From Gaertneriomyces semiglobifer (taxonomy: Eukaryota; Chytridiomycota; Chytridiomycetes; Spizellomycetales; Spizellomycetaceae): a stretch of 64,000 nucleotides of DNA. Under the pieces are notes generated by a model, which saw only the letters and a program-made list of their open reading frames with translations, had not been told where the DNA came from and did not search any database. The DNA is taken from NCBI GenBank assembly GCA_025558075.1, contig JAHLKF010000031.1, positions 1-64,000 on the forward strand. The letters are read 5' to 3'. Every line of letters starts with the position of its first letter. Positions within the stretch are counted from its first letter, which is position 1. Position numbers and translations under genes: made by a program. Below are positions 44,701-56,690 of the stretch, piece after piece.

Positions 44701-47700
44701 GGAGACCCGAAGTTCCTGGACAGTTTGAAAGCGTTTGACAAGGATGATATCCAACCCCATGTCATCAAAGCGATTCGTACCAAATACATTCCCAATCCGG
44801 AATTCAAACCAGAAAAAGTGCGGAACGCATCTTCCGCAGCCGAGGGGTTATGTAACTGGATCATCGCCATGGAGGCTTACGACCGCGTTGCCAAGGTTGT
44901 GGCACCAAAGCAAATTGCGCTTGCGCATGCGGAAGCAGAGTTGGCCGAAACCATGGCCGGTCTGGCCGAGAAGCGGGCCCAGTTGAAGTCCGTTATGGAT
45001 AGGTTACAGGCATTGAACGACAACTTGCAGGCCTTGAGTGAGAAAAAGGAGCGTTTGGAAAAGGAAGTGAAAAGCTGTGAAGAGCAATTGGAGAGGGCAC
45101 AGACTCTGCTTGGAGGATTAGGCGGAGAGAAGCAGCGGTGGACAGAAGTTGTTAAATCGCTCGATATTACCTTATATAACCTCCCAGGCGACATCCTTCT
45201 GTCGGCCGGTGTGGTTGCGTACTTGGGGCCATTCACAAAATTGTACCGCCAAGATTGCATAACACAGTGGATCACAACTTTGAGGCAACAGAAACCACCT
45301 CTACCATGCTCGTCGAGTTTCTCACTGTCCACAACGCTGGGAGATCCGATTGTCATTCGGAACTGGAACATCGCGGGCTTACCCAGCGATGCATTCAGCG
45401 TGGACAACGGAATCATTGTGAAGAACAGCAGACGATGGCCACTGATGATTGATCCTCAGGGGCAAGCAAACCGATGGGTGCGGAATATGGAAAAAGATAA
45501 TAACCTGCAGATCATCAAGCTAACTGACTCCGATTATGTCCGGAACTTGGAGAACGCCATTCAATTCGGTGCTCCTGTGCTACTAGAAAATGTCAAAGAA
45601 GAGCTTGACCCCATCCTCGACAGCGTACTTCAAAAAGCCACCTTCAAGTCGGGAGGAGCGACATGTATTCGTTTAGGGGACGCCGTCATTGAGTGGAGCG
45701 AGTCATTCCGGCTATATATCACTACGAACCTACCAAACCCGCATTATCTACCTGAAGTTGCAGTCAAAGTGTCGCTTCTGAACTTTATGATCACTCCGGA
45801 GGGACTGGAGGACCAACTACTTGGTATTGTGGTGACCAAGGAGCGACCAGACCTCGAAGCAGAGAAGACACAGTTGATATTAACGAACACGGAGAACCTG
45901 CACCGATTAAAAGAAACTGAAGATAAGATTCTGGAGATCTTGAGTTCATCGGAAGGCAATATTCTGGAAAACGAGACTGCTATTGAAGTGTTAAAGAGCA
46001 GTCAAACACTCAGTCGTGAGTTGGGTGAGAAACAGAAAATCAGCGAGGAGACAGAGAGAAAGATTGATGAAACTCGGAACTCGTATCGCCCCATCGCCAA
46101 TCACTCTTCCGTGCTGTACTTTTGCATTGCAGATCTCGCATCGATCGATCCGATGTATCAGTACTCCCTTCCTTGGTTCATCGATTTGTTCATTACATCC
46201 ATTTCGGCGTCTACCAAGTCTTCTGTGCTCAAGCGTCGCTTGAAGAACCTCGAGCAGCACTTTACCTACAATCTGTACCTCAACATCTGCCGCTCCCTCT
46301 TTGAGAGAGACAAACTCGTTTTCTCCTTCTTACTATGCACCAGTGTGCTACGCAATCGCGGGGATTTGGATCCCGCAGAGTTCGGGCACTGGTTAACCGG
46401 CGGGGTGGGTATCGGTAGTCCCCCACCCAACCCGGATCCAGAGGCGATTTCAAACAAGCAATGGAGTGATATCTTCCGACTGAGCACGCTCAAAGCATTC
46501 CAAGCCCTGCCACAGCAACTTGCAGAATCCACCGCGGAATGGAAGGGATACCTACAATCCACAAGTGACACTCTCCCCCCACCATGGGACACGACATTAA
46601 GTGATTTCCAGAAAATGTTGATTGTGAGAGCGGTACGACCGGAGAAAATGATTCCTGCAGTCCAAGAGTTTGTGAAAGTCAAGCTTGGACACAAGTTCAT
46701 TGAACCGCCAACGTTTGACCTTGCGGCGAGTTATGAGGATGCGAACCATCGGACTCCTTTAGTGTTTGTGTTGAGTCCTGGGGTAGATCCCATGGCGGGG
46801 TACGTTCTCATCTGCATTCGGGTCGGTTATACTGAAGGAGTGTATATGCTTACGCATCCATATAGGTTGCTCAAATTTGCCGAGAGCAAAGGCTTCTCCA
46901 GTAAACTCCAATCCATTTCCCTTGGTCAAGGACAGGGGCCAATTGCATCCAGCATGGTAAAGGAAGCGCAACGGGGTGGATCGTGGGTGGTGCTCCAGAA
47001 CTGTCATCTCGCCATCTCATGGTTGCCAACTCTTGAGAAAATGGTCGACGACATGACCGCCGAGGTGGTCACAGTCCACAAGGACTTTAGGCTATGGCTG
47101 ACATCGTAAGTTTTCCCAAGAGAAATTGAATCAGGACACACTGCTAATTCTCTCTTTCTGTTTACGGTTTGGTGTAGGTACCCATCTCCCAAGTTTCCCG
47201 CATCCGTTCTCATGAACTCTGTCAAAATGACAAACGAACCTCCCAAAGGCCTTCGTGCGAACTTGTTGCGGTCGTACCTCTCCGACCCCATCACCGACCC
47301 ATCCTACTACGACAGCGTTCCCACCAAAGAGACCACCTTCCACAAGCTCCTCTTCTCACTCTGTACCTTCCACGCCGTAATCCAAGAGCGTCGAAACTTT
47401 GGACCACTGGGATGGAACATTCCCTACGAGTTCAATGAATCTGACTTGCGTATCTCCATGCGGCAACTCGCCATGTTTCTGAACGAGTACGAGGAAGTCC
47501 CATTCAAAGCGCTTTCCTATCTCACCGGAGAATGCAATTACGGAGGACGAGTCACAGACGATTGGGATCGACGAACACTTATGAGTTTACTAGCAAACTA
47601 TTACAACCCGAATGTCATTGACGATCCCAATTATAAATTCTCACCTAGTGGGGTGTACTATCCACCCACAGGGACATATGATAACCACGTCGAGTTCATC

Positions 47701-48877
47701 AAACAATTACCGATGAACCAAAGTCCGGACGTCTTTGGGATCCACGATAACGGGGACATTGAGCGCGAACTCAGCGAAACCAAAGGGTTGTTCGAAAGCA
47801 TCACCAAAACCCAGGAACGCAGTCTTAACGCCAGCGGTGGCAAGAGCAGCGACGAGACGCTATTAGAAATCTGTACCGACATTTTGAGTCGTGTACCGGG
47901 GACGTTTGATATCGAGATGGTTGTTGCGAAATACCCAGTGAAATACGAGGAAAGTCTCAACACGGTTCTCGTACAGGAACTCATTCGTTTCAACCGCCTA
48001 ATTACGACGATTCTGGTTTCTCTCGTCAACGTGCAAAAAGCACTCAAAGGTCTCGTGGTGATGAGTGCCGAATTGGAAGAAGTGTGTAAGAGCATTTTGA
48101 TGAATCGTATCCCTGCAGCATGGGCGGCAAAGAGTTATCCAAGTCTGAAACCCTTGGGATCGTACATCACTGATTTGTGTGAGCGGATAAAGATGTTTAA
48201 GAAATGGATTGATGAAGGGCCCGGAGTGGTTTTCTGGTTGAGCGGGTTCTTCTTTACGCAATCCTTCATTACCGGTACGTTACCAAAAACAAGGCCCTCA
48301 TTTCTGTATTTGGTCTGCGATTACCATCCCCTATGAACCATTATACTCATTCAAATTTCATTTCACGCACAGCGGTTCTCCAAAACTACTCCCGCTCCCA
48401 CACACTACCCATAGACACCCTCACCCTCTCCTTCCACATCCTCCCCACCATCCCCACAAGCTCCCCCGAAATCGGGGCCTACGTCACCGGCCTGCACCTC
48501 ACCGGCGCCTCCTACACCCCCTCTCTCTCCTCTCTCACCGAACAAGCGCCCAAAGTCCTCTACGACTCTCTCCCCGTCATGTGGTTCAAACCCATCCAAC
48601 GCGTCGACGAAGACAAGGAATACACTGGCCTCGTGTACGAATGTCCCGTGTACAAGACGTCGGCGAGGAGAGGCATCCTTAGCACGACCGGACATTCTAC
48701 GAATTTCGTGTTGAGTATCAAGTTGCCGACGAGGGTGGAACCCAGATGGTGGGTCTTACGAGGAGTCGCTGCATTGTAAGTACCCTTGTATTTCTTTTCG
48801 GGGAGAAAGTGCGGCGGATCTCTTTTTTCGTGATTGACTCAATTTTGGTTGTTTGTAGATTGCAACTGGACGATTAG
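35769..48877 (+). CDS. Axonemal inner-arm dynein heavy chain (DNAH3/7/12-like)
   Basis: Motor subunit of a flagellar inner dynein arm, walking on doublet microtubules; 4130 residues. Exons: 35769..36425, 36506..36723, 36814..37074, 37164..38060, 38133..39055, 39126..41683, 41746..47105, 47178..48274, 48373..48775, 48859..48877. Introns are 62-98 nt and all phases close. Stem region and linker come first. P-loops: AAA1 GPAGTGKT (residues 1421-1428, 40430..40453), AAA2 GEPFGGKT (1702-1709), AAA3 GPTGTGKS (from 2053), AAA4 GVGGSGRQ (from 2423). AAA1 carries [17 protein letters not shown] and [20 protein letters not shown], wording typical of the axonemal DNAH3/7/12 group and not cytoplasmic dynein. 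Two coiled-coil arms of the stalk flank the microtubule-binding head (about 2670-2975). The C-terminal domain ends [15 protein letters not shown], the family ending. The N terminus (~35 residues, Asn/Ser-rich) is not conserved. Family is certain; exact paralogue is likely. Confidence 0.97.
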
Positions 48878-49242
48878 TAAGAAATTACTGATACGAACAA
48901 GTACTCTGAAGCCGGCCTCCCATATTTTAACCTTGCAAACCTTGGGCGGACAAACAAAGCGTTTGTACATAGAATATAGATATATCACTTCAATAGAGGA
49001 CAAACAATGTGTCTTTGCAAAAACCTCTCAATGGTCGTTACAATTCAAACTACATACATACATAGAAAACAAACACCTTTCAAACTTCTCTAATTCTTGA
49101 TACATATCGGGGCCATACAACCAAACGTACGCCAGCTTCAGTTAGTTTTCCGTGGACATCACTCCACTCCTAAACACACACAACCAAACCCTCTCTCCCT
49201 CTCTCGTCTTTTCCCGCCTTCTCATTTAACCAATACAAAACT
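48878..49242. other. Convergent 3' flanks
   Basis: AT-rich spacer between the dynein stop codon and the dioxygenase stop codon. No other feature was recognised. Confidence 0.5.
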
Positions 49243-50683
49243 TCAATGAATATCACTCAAACACATCATCAAATACTCTCTCGCAGTCATCACAGCCCGT
49301 TTCTCGCCTTCCACCCACGCCGGACCCCTGAACAACGTATTTTCTCGCTGATCCCTGATGATTTTAGATTTGATCACGGGACTCGGGACGCGGGATAAGG
49401 GGGTGGTGTCACTAGGTTGTCCAAAGAACGCGACAGAGTATCGCGATCGAGCAGGTCCAGTGTCACTATTATTATTATTGTTGGTGTTTTTGGTGTGGGT
49501 GGGAAAGACGACACGATGTGGGGTGGATGTGAGTACGCCATCAGTCCAAAACTCCATCAAGTCTCCGACATTCACGATGGTTGCGTTGGGAATGGGGGGA
49601 AGGGAGATCCATTTCGGATCGCGAGTTTGCCCTTTCACCTCCAACCCTTCCGCATCCGACTCTGATGATATTTGTGGTGTCAAAACAGTATCTTCCGAAT
49701 CCCTCAAAAGCGCTTCCAACCCCCCCGCCTCATCCTGCCACAACAACGTCAACGACCCATAATCCGTATGTCCACTCCCTCGCGTCACCCGTTGCTGTGT
49801 GCCGTCAGCCGCAGGGAGGTACGTTTGATTTGGCGGTGGGGGGTACCATAACATCCGCATGGTTTCTCCGGAAGGATCCGTCCACGCATGGCGGGTTGTG
49901 AAGTACTCGATGCCGCCTTCTGAAGCTGGGATCTGGAGTGCGAGGGCAAAGGCTCGGAGGAGTCGTAGCAGGAGATGATGTGATTGCTAAAAGAAAGTCG
50001 TCCACAAACAAAATGGTACAAGTGCCGTTAAGTTCTATCCACCCTCAGAAGACAAACCCCTGCTAATATGTACATACCTTATTAAACTCTTCAAGTACCC
50101 CGGCCTCACCCAACAGCATCTCATCCACTTCTCTTCGTTTCCCCTCTCCCATCATATTCACTCTACACATATTCACCGCCTCCTTCCACTCCACCTCTCC
50201 CGCTCTCGGATCCAACTTTTCACTCGCAATCCCCAACCACCCGGTATTCGTCATCGCATCATACCTATACTTCTCCTTATGTTGCGCCGGGGTGGCAAAG
50301 AAGCGATGGGCGAGGGAAAACATGTTGGAAGTGACAGAGGTGGGCATACCATGGTTCACCAAATAAAAAAACCCTATTAAAAAAAATATCAGTCCACATC
50401 ACAATCATCTTACATCACACATGCAGGTATTTATTTATTTACCGGTTTCTTTGGCGGCTTTCATCACCTCATCTGCAACCCGCCGACTCTTCTCACTCGG
50501 TGTATCATCAAACTCTCCAAAATCAACCACCGGAATGGGTGTCCCGCCCACACTCATCGCTTTACCAACAGGCTTCATACTCAATCCCCTAACACCACTC
50601 ACGACAGTCGGAATCCGTCTGAGATGCATAGACCGACGGGGAATGGCACTCATTCCACGCGTTATCATCCCATATAAAACCAT
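49243..50683 (-). CDS. 2-oxoglutarate/Fe(II)-dependent dioxygenase (isopenicillin N synthase-like)
   Basis: Non-heme iron oxygenase of the DIOX_N plus 2OG-FeII_Oxy type, 426 residues; substrate unknown. Exons 50443..50683, 50078..50373 and 49243..49986; introns 69 and 91 nt. The first ~40 residues are basic with many Met, Arg and Ser (MSAIPRRSMHLRRIP), possibly a mitochondrial targeting peptide. The N-terminal domain has IPVVDFGEFDD, then across the first junction TGFFYLVNHGMP, a family hallmark. The catalytic core shows iron ligands His252 and Asp254 in RGSGHTDYGSLTLLWQD and His336 in TSTPHRVVFPTH, and the 2-oxoglutarate-binding Arg361 in the R-x-S motif (RYSVAFF). A product-site phrase GGLEALLRDS and GDLMEFWTDG fit the family. 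An Asn run (NTNNNNNS) precedes the Arg motif. Members act in secondary metabolism, DNA/nucleotide or hormone oxidation; nothing here decides which. Confidence 0.92.
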
Positions 50684-51915
<1,232 letters not shown>

Positions 51916-53889
51916 CTACGCCTCAACAGCCACATAAAACTCCGCTTCCCGTCTCTTCACCCTCTCACCCATAAACATTCTCGAGACCTTTTTCCTCAAC
52001 CCCCGTTTCCCGCTCTCCCCTTTCCTCTTCTCCTTTCTCTCACTTCTCGGTACACCATCCACACTTCCCCGTTTAATCTCAGTATCATACGAGGAAACGC
52101 CCACAAGTTGCGATTTCCCAGTAAAAGAAGCGCGACGAGAAGTGGTAGGATCGTTGTTGGCATACGAAGAAGCAGTGAACCGATCGAGTTTAAGCGTCAT
52201 ACAGATCTTGTACCTCAGTTCCTGCGAGAAGGAGCGTTTGGGACGCACGCTAATAATGCTCTGTCGTTTACTTTTAGCCGTCGTGACGTGTTTGCGTGTG
52301 TGGTGGTGGTGTGCATCGTAAGGTTCGATATCATCAACTGTGCTATTCGCGGTATCCGGAATGGTGGTGGTTGTTTTAGGTGAAAGGGAAGATACGGTCA
52401 TAGAAGCCTTGTCGTCACAATCAGCAGGTTTGAAGCCTCTCCTACTCTCCTTAAACAACAGCCGATTCAAATCCACATCCTCCTCGCAACTTTCATCACT
52501 ATCACTATCGACACAACTCACTTCACCAGCCGTTCGCGACTCGCCAACTTCATACCGTAACGGACTCGGCGTGGTCCGTTTGCCCTCTGCAATACTAACC
52601 AAACGCTTTCGATCGCGTTTCCGTTTGCGGGTGGGCGGAACATTTACAGTCAACCGATCGTATCCCGACATCTCACCGGAACAGGCGAAGAGGGGTTGTA
52701 AGTCGAGGAGGAGATGGTAGCAGTGGAGACGGTGACGAAGTGGGAGAGAGGAACGTACGAGTTTGCAGGTTGTGAGGGGGAGGAGGGGGTGAACGAGGGG
52801 GTCGATGTAGGGGCCTACTTGTGCGTTGTGACTTTGAATTGGAGAGCTGTCGTGTTCGCTAACGATAGCAGGTTGGTGGTCCTCCTTTTGGTGTTGCTCC
52901 GAAGGTGGAAAGGCATCTGATGACGACGTGATGGGTGATGTATGGAGATGGTCGTCTACAGATACCAGTACTGGCGACGACGACGTGTTGTACGATGTGT
53001 AGACGGACCCCGGCTCAGCCGCCGCAGCCAAAGAAGAAGCGACATCACAAGCTCCACCACCATTCACACCATTCACACCATTCACAGCATTCACAGCATC
53101 CCTATCCGTTTCCAAGACCTCACGTCGCGTTGCTGCTACTGCTGCCCACTCCACCGGCGGATTCTGGCCCAACGACGACACAAGCTCCGAAGCACTCGCA
53201 TACACGCGACTTCTCCGTCTCGCTTCCTTCAAAAACCCCAACGTAACACTCTGACATCTCTGTCGTTTCGGAAACCCTTGCTGTTGTTGCTGTTGTTGTT
53301 GTCGTGAGGTGGGTTGTCCACTGACGGTATTCGATCTGGCGGTATGACGAGTCAGTGATTGTGAGCGTCGTAGTCGTCGCGGGTGGTTTGATTCGTGGGT
53401 GCTTTTGTTGTTGCCGGTACTGGGTGTCGTTGTTGTGGTGGATGGATCGACAGAGAGCGAGAGGGTTTTAGGTTTACACATTCTACCGAGCAGCGGGTGG
53501 TAGGACGAAGAACGCGTGCTGCTTGCAAGACTCGCGCTAGCAGTAGTAGGAGTAGGAGGATGGTGGTGGTTGCCGTTGATCACGTAGGATACGGGAAAGG
53601 AAAGGGAGGTTGTTCTAACTGCAGTAGGGACCAGGAAGCCGTTGGTGGTGGTAATAGTACTGCTTCTACTCGTAGTACTCGTACTACTCGTAATGGTAGC
53701 AGCGCGACGAGGAGCGGATGACAGCGAGTGACGAGTCGAGATGCGACGTTGAAGCAATGCCTCGACAGTCTGGGTATGTTTAAGCGACCCAACTGGTATT
53801 TTATGAAGTGGTACTGGTGATGATGATGAAGGTGGTGGTGGTGGCGTATATATATTGCTCGCCATGGCGGTTGATGAAGACCCTCGCAT
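51916..53889 (-). CDS. Ser/Thr-rich protein of unknown function
   Basis: 657 residues, single exon, ATG at 53889; no family recognised. Largely low complexity: Pro run near the start (YTPPPPPSSSSP), repeated Thr-Ser-Arg stretches, a Gln run of eight (RQQQQQQQQGF), a short NGV repeat (VNGVNGVNGGG), and an acidic block DSDSDESCEEDVDLNRLLF. Possible ordered parts are residues about 215-260 (SVTLGFLKEARRRSRVYASA, then WAAVAATRREVLE) and a Cys/Leu/His-rich piece (LRHRLHCYHLLLDLQPLFAC). Basic clusters RKRKRDRKR and RSERKEKRKGESGKRGLRKK could be nuclear signals. The C terminus ends AEFYVAVEA. The even, open length and repeat-rich but stop-free coding support a real gene; function is unknown. Confidence 0.65.
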   Translation of the reverse strand: MRGSSSTAMASNIYTPPPPPSSSSPVPLHKIPVGSLKHTQTVEALLQRRISTRHSLSSAPRRAATITSSTSTTSRSSTITTTNGFLVPTAVRTTSLSFPVSYVINGNHHHPPTPTTASASLASSTRSSSYHPLLGRMCKPKTLSLSVDPSTTTTTPSTGNNKSTHESNHPRRLRRSQSLTRHTARSNTVSGQPTSRQQQQQQQQGFPKRQRCQSVTLGFLKEARRRSRVYASASELVSSLGQNPPVEWAAVAATRREVLETDRDAVNAVNGVNGVNGGGACDVASSLAAAAEPGSVYTSYNTSSSPVLVSVDDHLHTSPITSSSDAFPPSEQHQKEDHQPAIVSEHDSSPIQSHNAQVGPYIDPLVHPLLPLTTCKLVRSSLPLRHRLHCYHLLLDLQPLFACSGEMSGYDRLTVNVPPTRKRKRDRKRLVSIAEGKRTTPSPLRYEVGESRTAGEVSCVDSDSDESCEEDVDLNRLLFKESRRGFKPADCDDKASMTVSSLSPKTTTTIPDTANSTVDDIEPYDAHHHHTRKHVTTAKSKRQSIISVRPKRSFSQELRYKICMTLKLDRFTASSYANNDPTTSRRASFTGKSQLVGVSSYDTEIKRGSVDGVPRSERKEKRKGESGKRGLRKKVSRMFMGERVKRREAEFYVAVEA

Positions 53890-54406
53890 TGCGCTCTTTT
53901 TTTGTGTGCCAGCCCGCCCAAAGGAAAACCAATCAACGAAGCTAATCTTTCATGTTCCAACCGAGAAAAACGTTTTTCTCCCTCCCCGCCTTTCTGATCT
54001 GGAATGTGCGAGTGTGTGTATTGTGTGTGTGTGTGGAAAGAACTGAGACTGTGCAGTGATAGATACTAGATAGCCAGCCTTGCAAGCACAGCACAGAGCA
54101 AAGGGATGTGAGTGTGCAAGTGGTGAGAGGGTGAGAGTGTGGGGGTGATAAATAGATAGATAGTTATCTCTCAACTGCTCTCACTCTTCAACACTCTGAA
54201 GATCTAAAACACTATCAAAATCACAAGCGGTTGCGCAGATCAATTCGGCAATGTCGTCAAATGCGATGATGATGCGCTTTCTGCGTTTTCCGACGTGGTA
54301 TTTTTTGGAATTTGACGCGCGCGCGACAACCTTTCGTGTTTTTTGTTGAAAGTGTCCGAGCGCGAGTGTTCTTTTGGTTATTTGGGTATGCGTTTGCACT
54401 GGTGAG

Positions 54407-54429
54407 TATATATATATATATATATATAT
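54407..54429. repeat. (TA)n microsatellite
   Basis: Twenty-three bases of alternating TA in the divergent spacer. Confidence 0.8.
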
Positions 54430-55742
54430 GTATGGTGGTATGATGGGAGTGTGCATTGAATACATGCGTACTAGTGGCATGAGGAGGAGAAAAAAGCGCA
54501 GTTGTTTTCACAGAGAGGAAAAACGTGTTCTTCGTAACTATCATTGATGGGTTGAACTGAATTGAATAAGCAGCGGGCAACTAACTGTGAACATGCATGT
54601 TGCAGCCAACAAACACGAAAGCAAGATAGATAAACAGGGTCAAGCAAGCCCTTCTCCGCAATGCGTGCATGCACTCGCTGCTGTGCATTGCGCATAAGCC
54701 TCAACATTTAAGGTTGTTGCTCTGTGCTCTGTCCAAAAAGGGATTCTTACCAGCAACAACAACAGTTAGTTGGGTTGACAGAGCAGAGCAAAAGCACAGC
54801 ATGGGAGGAACTACTGTTCATTCCAATCGATCAAACCACCCAATCCAAGGGTCCAATACACAACTCTAATAATCAAATGCCAATCGATGGGGGATACATG
54901 CAATCGATGCATGGGGGGGTACGCGACACAGACACACGTGCTGATTATATAATTGTGTTATGTCATGCTGGTTGCTTACACTATCATGCGGCATGTGTGT
55001 TTATCCGAGCCCCCACTTTGTGTTCGTGTAACGTGTGTCATTTGATGAAATTAACAGTTAACCGTTAACAGAGAGCGAGCTGTGTGGGGAATAAGAAGAT
55101 CAAGAGAACAGATAGAATTAAGAAGGGGGGGGGGCGTTAAGGTAATTCTGAATAAGAGCTGGAAATAAGGGTTATCCTGAGTGATGAGAGTGATGAGAAT
55201 AGGAACAACAAGGGCCGCAAGGGAAATAAGGGCAGCATGTTAACAAAGGAATGAATAATAAATAGAACACTTAAACCGAAAGGGGAATTGTCAAAGAACA
55301 GAAGGTAGGATGGAAATTTGAACCCAAGGCCGCAAAGTTCGTTTTGTCGTGTCCACAGTCCCCCGTGTATGCAGCATACTCGTACTCACTCACATATCTT
55401 AAAGCTTACGGCGGGTAATTTAAAATTGACAATCCCACCGGAATGCATACATACCTCCGTTCATGGTTCAAATTTCAAAGGCCGGTCGGGAACAAAAAAA
55501 AAAGACATGAAACAGCCGATTCGCTCTCTCAAAAGCTGAGCAGCTTCAAATTCCAAGACTCATGCCAGCTCAGGCGGAGTTGCGGTGTGTTCAAATGTCC
55601 GCGTCGGGTCGGCTTCGAAATTCGCATTTACAGCTTCAGAATTCAGGAATTCACAAGTAGCACCCACTAAGTACCACCACAAAGTAGCTCCGTTTTGTCG
55701 GCGGTGTTCGTCGGCAACATTTCTCCCCGTCCTTTTGCGACA

Positions 55743-55749
55743 TATAAAA
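55743..55749 (+). promoter_or_regulatory. TATA box of the glutathione peroxidase gene
   Basis: TATAAAA 113 bp before the ATG at 55856. The leader that follows contains a single G between 55757 and 55855, a typical unstructured yeast-like 5' UTR. This supports the chosen start. Confidence 0.65.
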
Positions 55750-55855
55750 GGGGCAGCACCACACTCAACATCCCACTCTTACACATCACATCAACACTCA
55801 CAACACATCAGCACAACAAATACACTCACAACACAACACAATACAATACAAAATA

Positions 55856-56344
55856 ATGTCTTCTCCATCCTTCCACTCCCTCCCCCTCAAAGACGCCCTC
55901 AACCGTCCCTACGACCTCTCCCAACACAAATCCCACCCCATCCTCATCGTCAACGTCGCCTCAAAATGCGGGTTCACCCCACAATACAAATCCCTCGAAC
56001 AACTCTACCAAAAACTCCACTCCCGCGGTCTCGTCATCCTCGGGTTTCCCTGTAACCAGTTCGGATCTCAAGCTCCCGGATCCGCAGAAGAGGAAACACA
56101 AGTCTGTCAACGCAATTATGGTGTGACGTTCCCGATTATGGAGAAAGTCGATGTCAATGGGGAGAATGCGCATCCTGTTTATCAATACTTGAAGGAACAT
56201 AAGGCCGGGTTGTTGGGGTTGAGACGCGTCAAGTGGAACTTTGAAAAGTTTTTGGTGGATGGAGAGGGGAATGTCGTGAATCGTTATGCTAGCACCACCT
56301 CCCCAGAGTCCATCGAAGGCGACATCCTCAAGCTCCTCAAGTAG
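55856..56344 (+). CDS. Glutathione peroxidase-like thiol peroxidase (Gpx3/Hyr1 type)
   Basis: Cys-based peroxidase of the glutathione peroxidase family, 162 residues, single exon; reduces H2O2 and lipid hydroperoxides, in fungi usually with thioredoxin, and in yeast Gpx3 also senses peroxide. Peroxidatic Cys38 lies in NVASKCGFTPQY. The active-site partners are Gln72 (CNQFGSQAPGS) and Trp127-Asn128 (VKWNFEKFLV). Cys84 in QVCQRNYGVTFP sits where the resolving Cys of yeast Gpx3 (Cys82) lies, so a disulfide mechanism is expected. Ordinary Cys stands in place of selenocysteine. The length is typical for a cytosolic member without targeting peptide. TATA box and A/C-rich leader upstream suggest strong, inducible expression. 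The stop codon lies inside the first copy of a tandem duplication of the 3' flank. Confidence 0.96.
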   Translation: MSSPSFHSLPLKDALNRPYDLSQHKSHPILIVNVASKCGFTPQYKSLEQLYQKLHSRGLVILGFPCNQFGSQAPGSAEEETQVCQRNYGVTFPIMEKVDVNGENAHPVYQYLKEHKAGLLGLRRVKWNFEKFLVDGEGNVVNRYASTTSPESIEGDILKLLK

Positions 56345-56650
56345 TCACCTGCATCAGAGCGAGCGTGAGCGTGCGATGATGCATGCACATCATCAATCGA
56401 TGCATCATCGGCAATGATCAGGATATAGATCATAGAATGCACAGTCTGCATGTACATAGGATATATATGAATAATATCACATATATAATATCAAGTGGAA
56501 GTAGTCACCTGCATCAGAGCGAGCGTGAGCGTGCGATGCCTGCATGCACATCATCAATCGATGCATCATCGCAATGATCAGGATATAGAATGCATATGGG
56601 TAGTCTGGATGTACATAGGATATATGAATAATATCACATTATAATATCAC
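56341..56650. repeat. Tandem duplication of the glutathione peroxidase 3' flank
   Basis: Two ~150-bp direct copies (56341..56493 and 56501..56650) share GTAGTCACCTGCATCAGAGC, GAGCGTGAGCGTGCGATG, AATGATCAGGATATAGA and GTACATAGGATATAT with small indels. The first copy begins at the last sense base and TAG stop of the peroxidase. Each copy holds a palindromic GATGCATCATC segment that can form a ~10-bp hairpin. The whole spacer to the INO80 stop (56690) contains nothing else. Confidence 0.92.
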
Positions 56651-56690
56651 TCACTCACTAGCAAGCAAGCAAAAGGGTATACACTCATAT

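Larger units (their letters stand above)
53890..55855. other. Divergent promoter region of nearly 2 kb
   Basis: Between the divergent Ser/Thr-rich gene and glutathione peroxidase gene. It holds a (TA)n run (54407..54429), a short GT repeat near 54013..54033, a 10-G run (55125..55134), and the glutathione peroxidase TATA box and C/A-rich leader at its right end. No gene was recognised. Confidence 0.45.

Noticed and set aside
41859..48095. Many opposite-strand frames under the dynein gene
   Set aside because: They are shadows of a strongly conserved coding strand.
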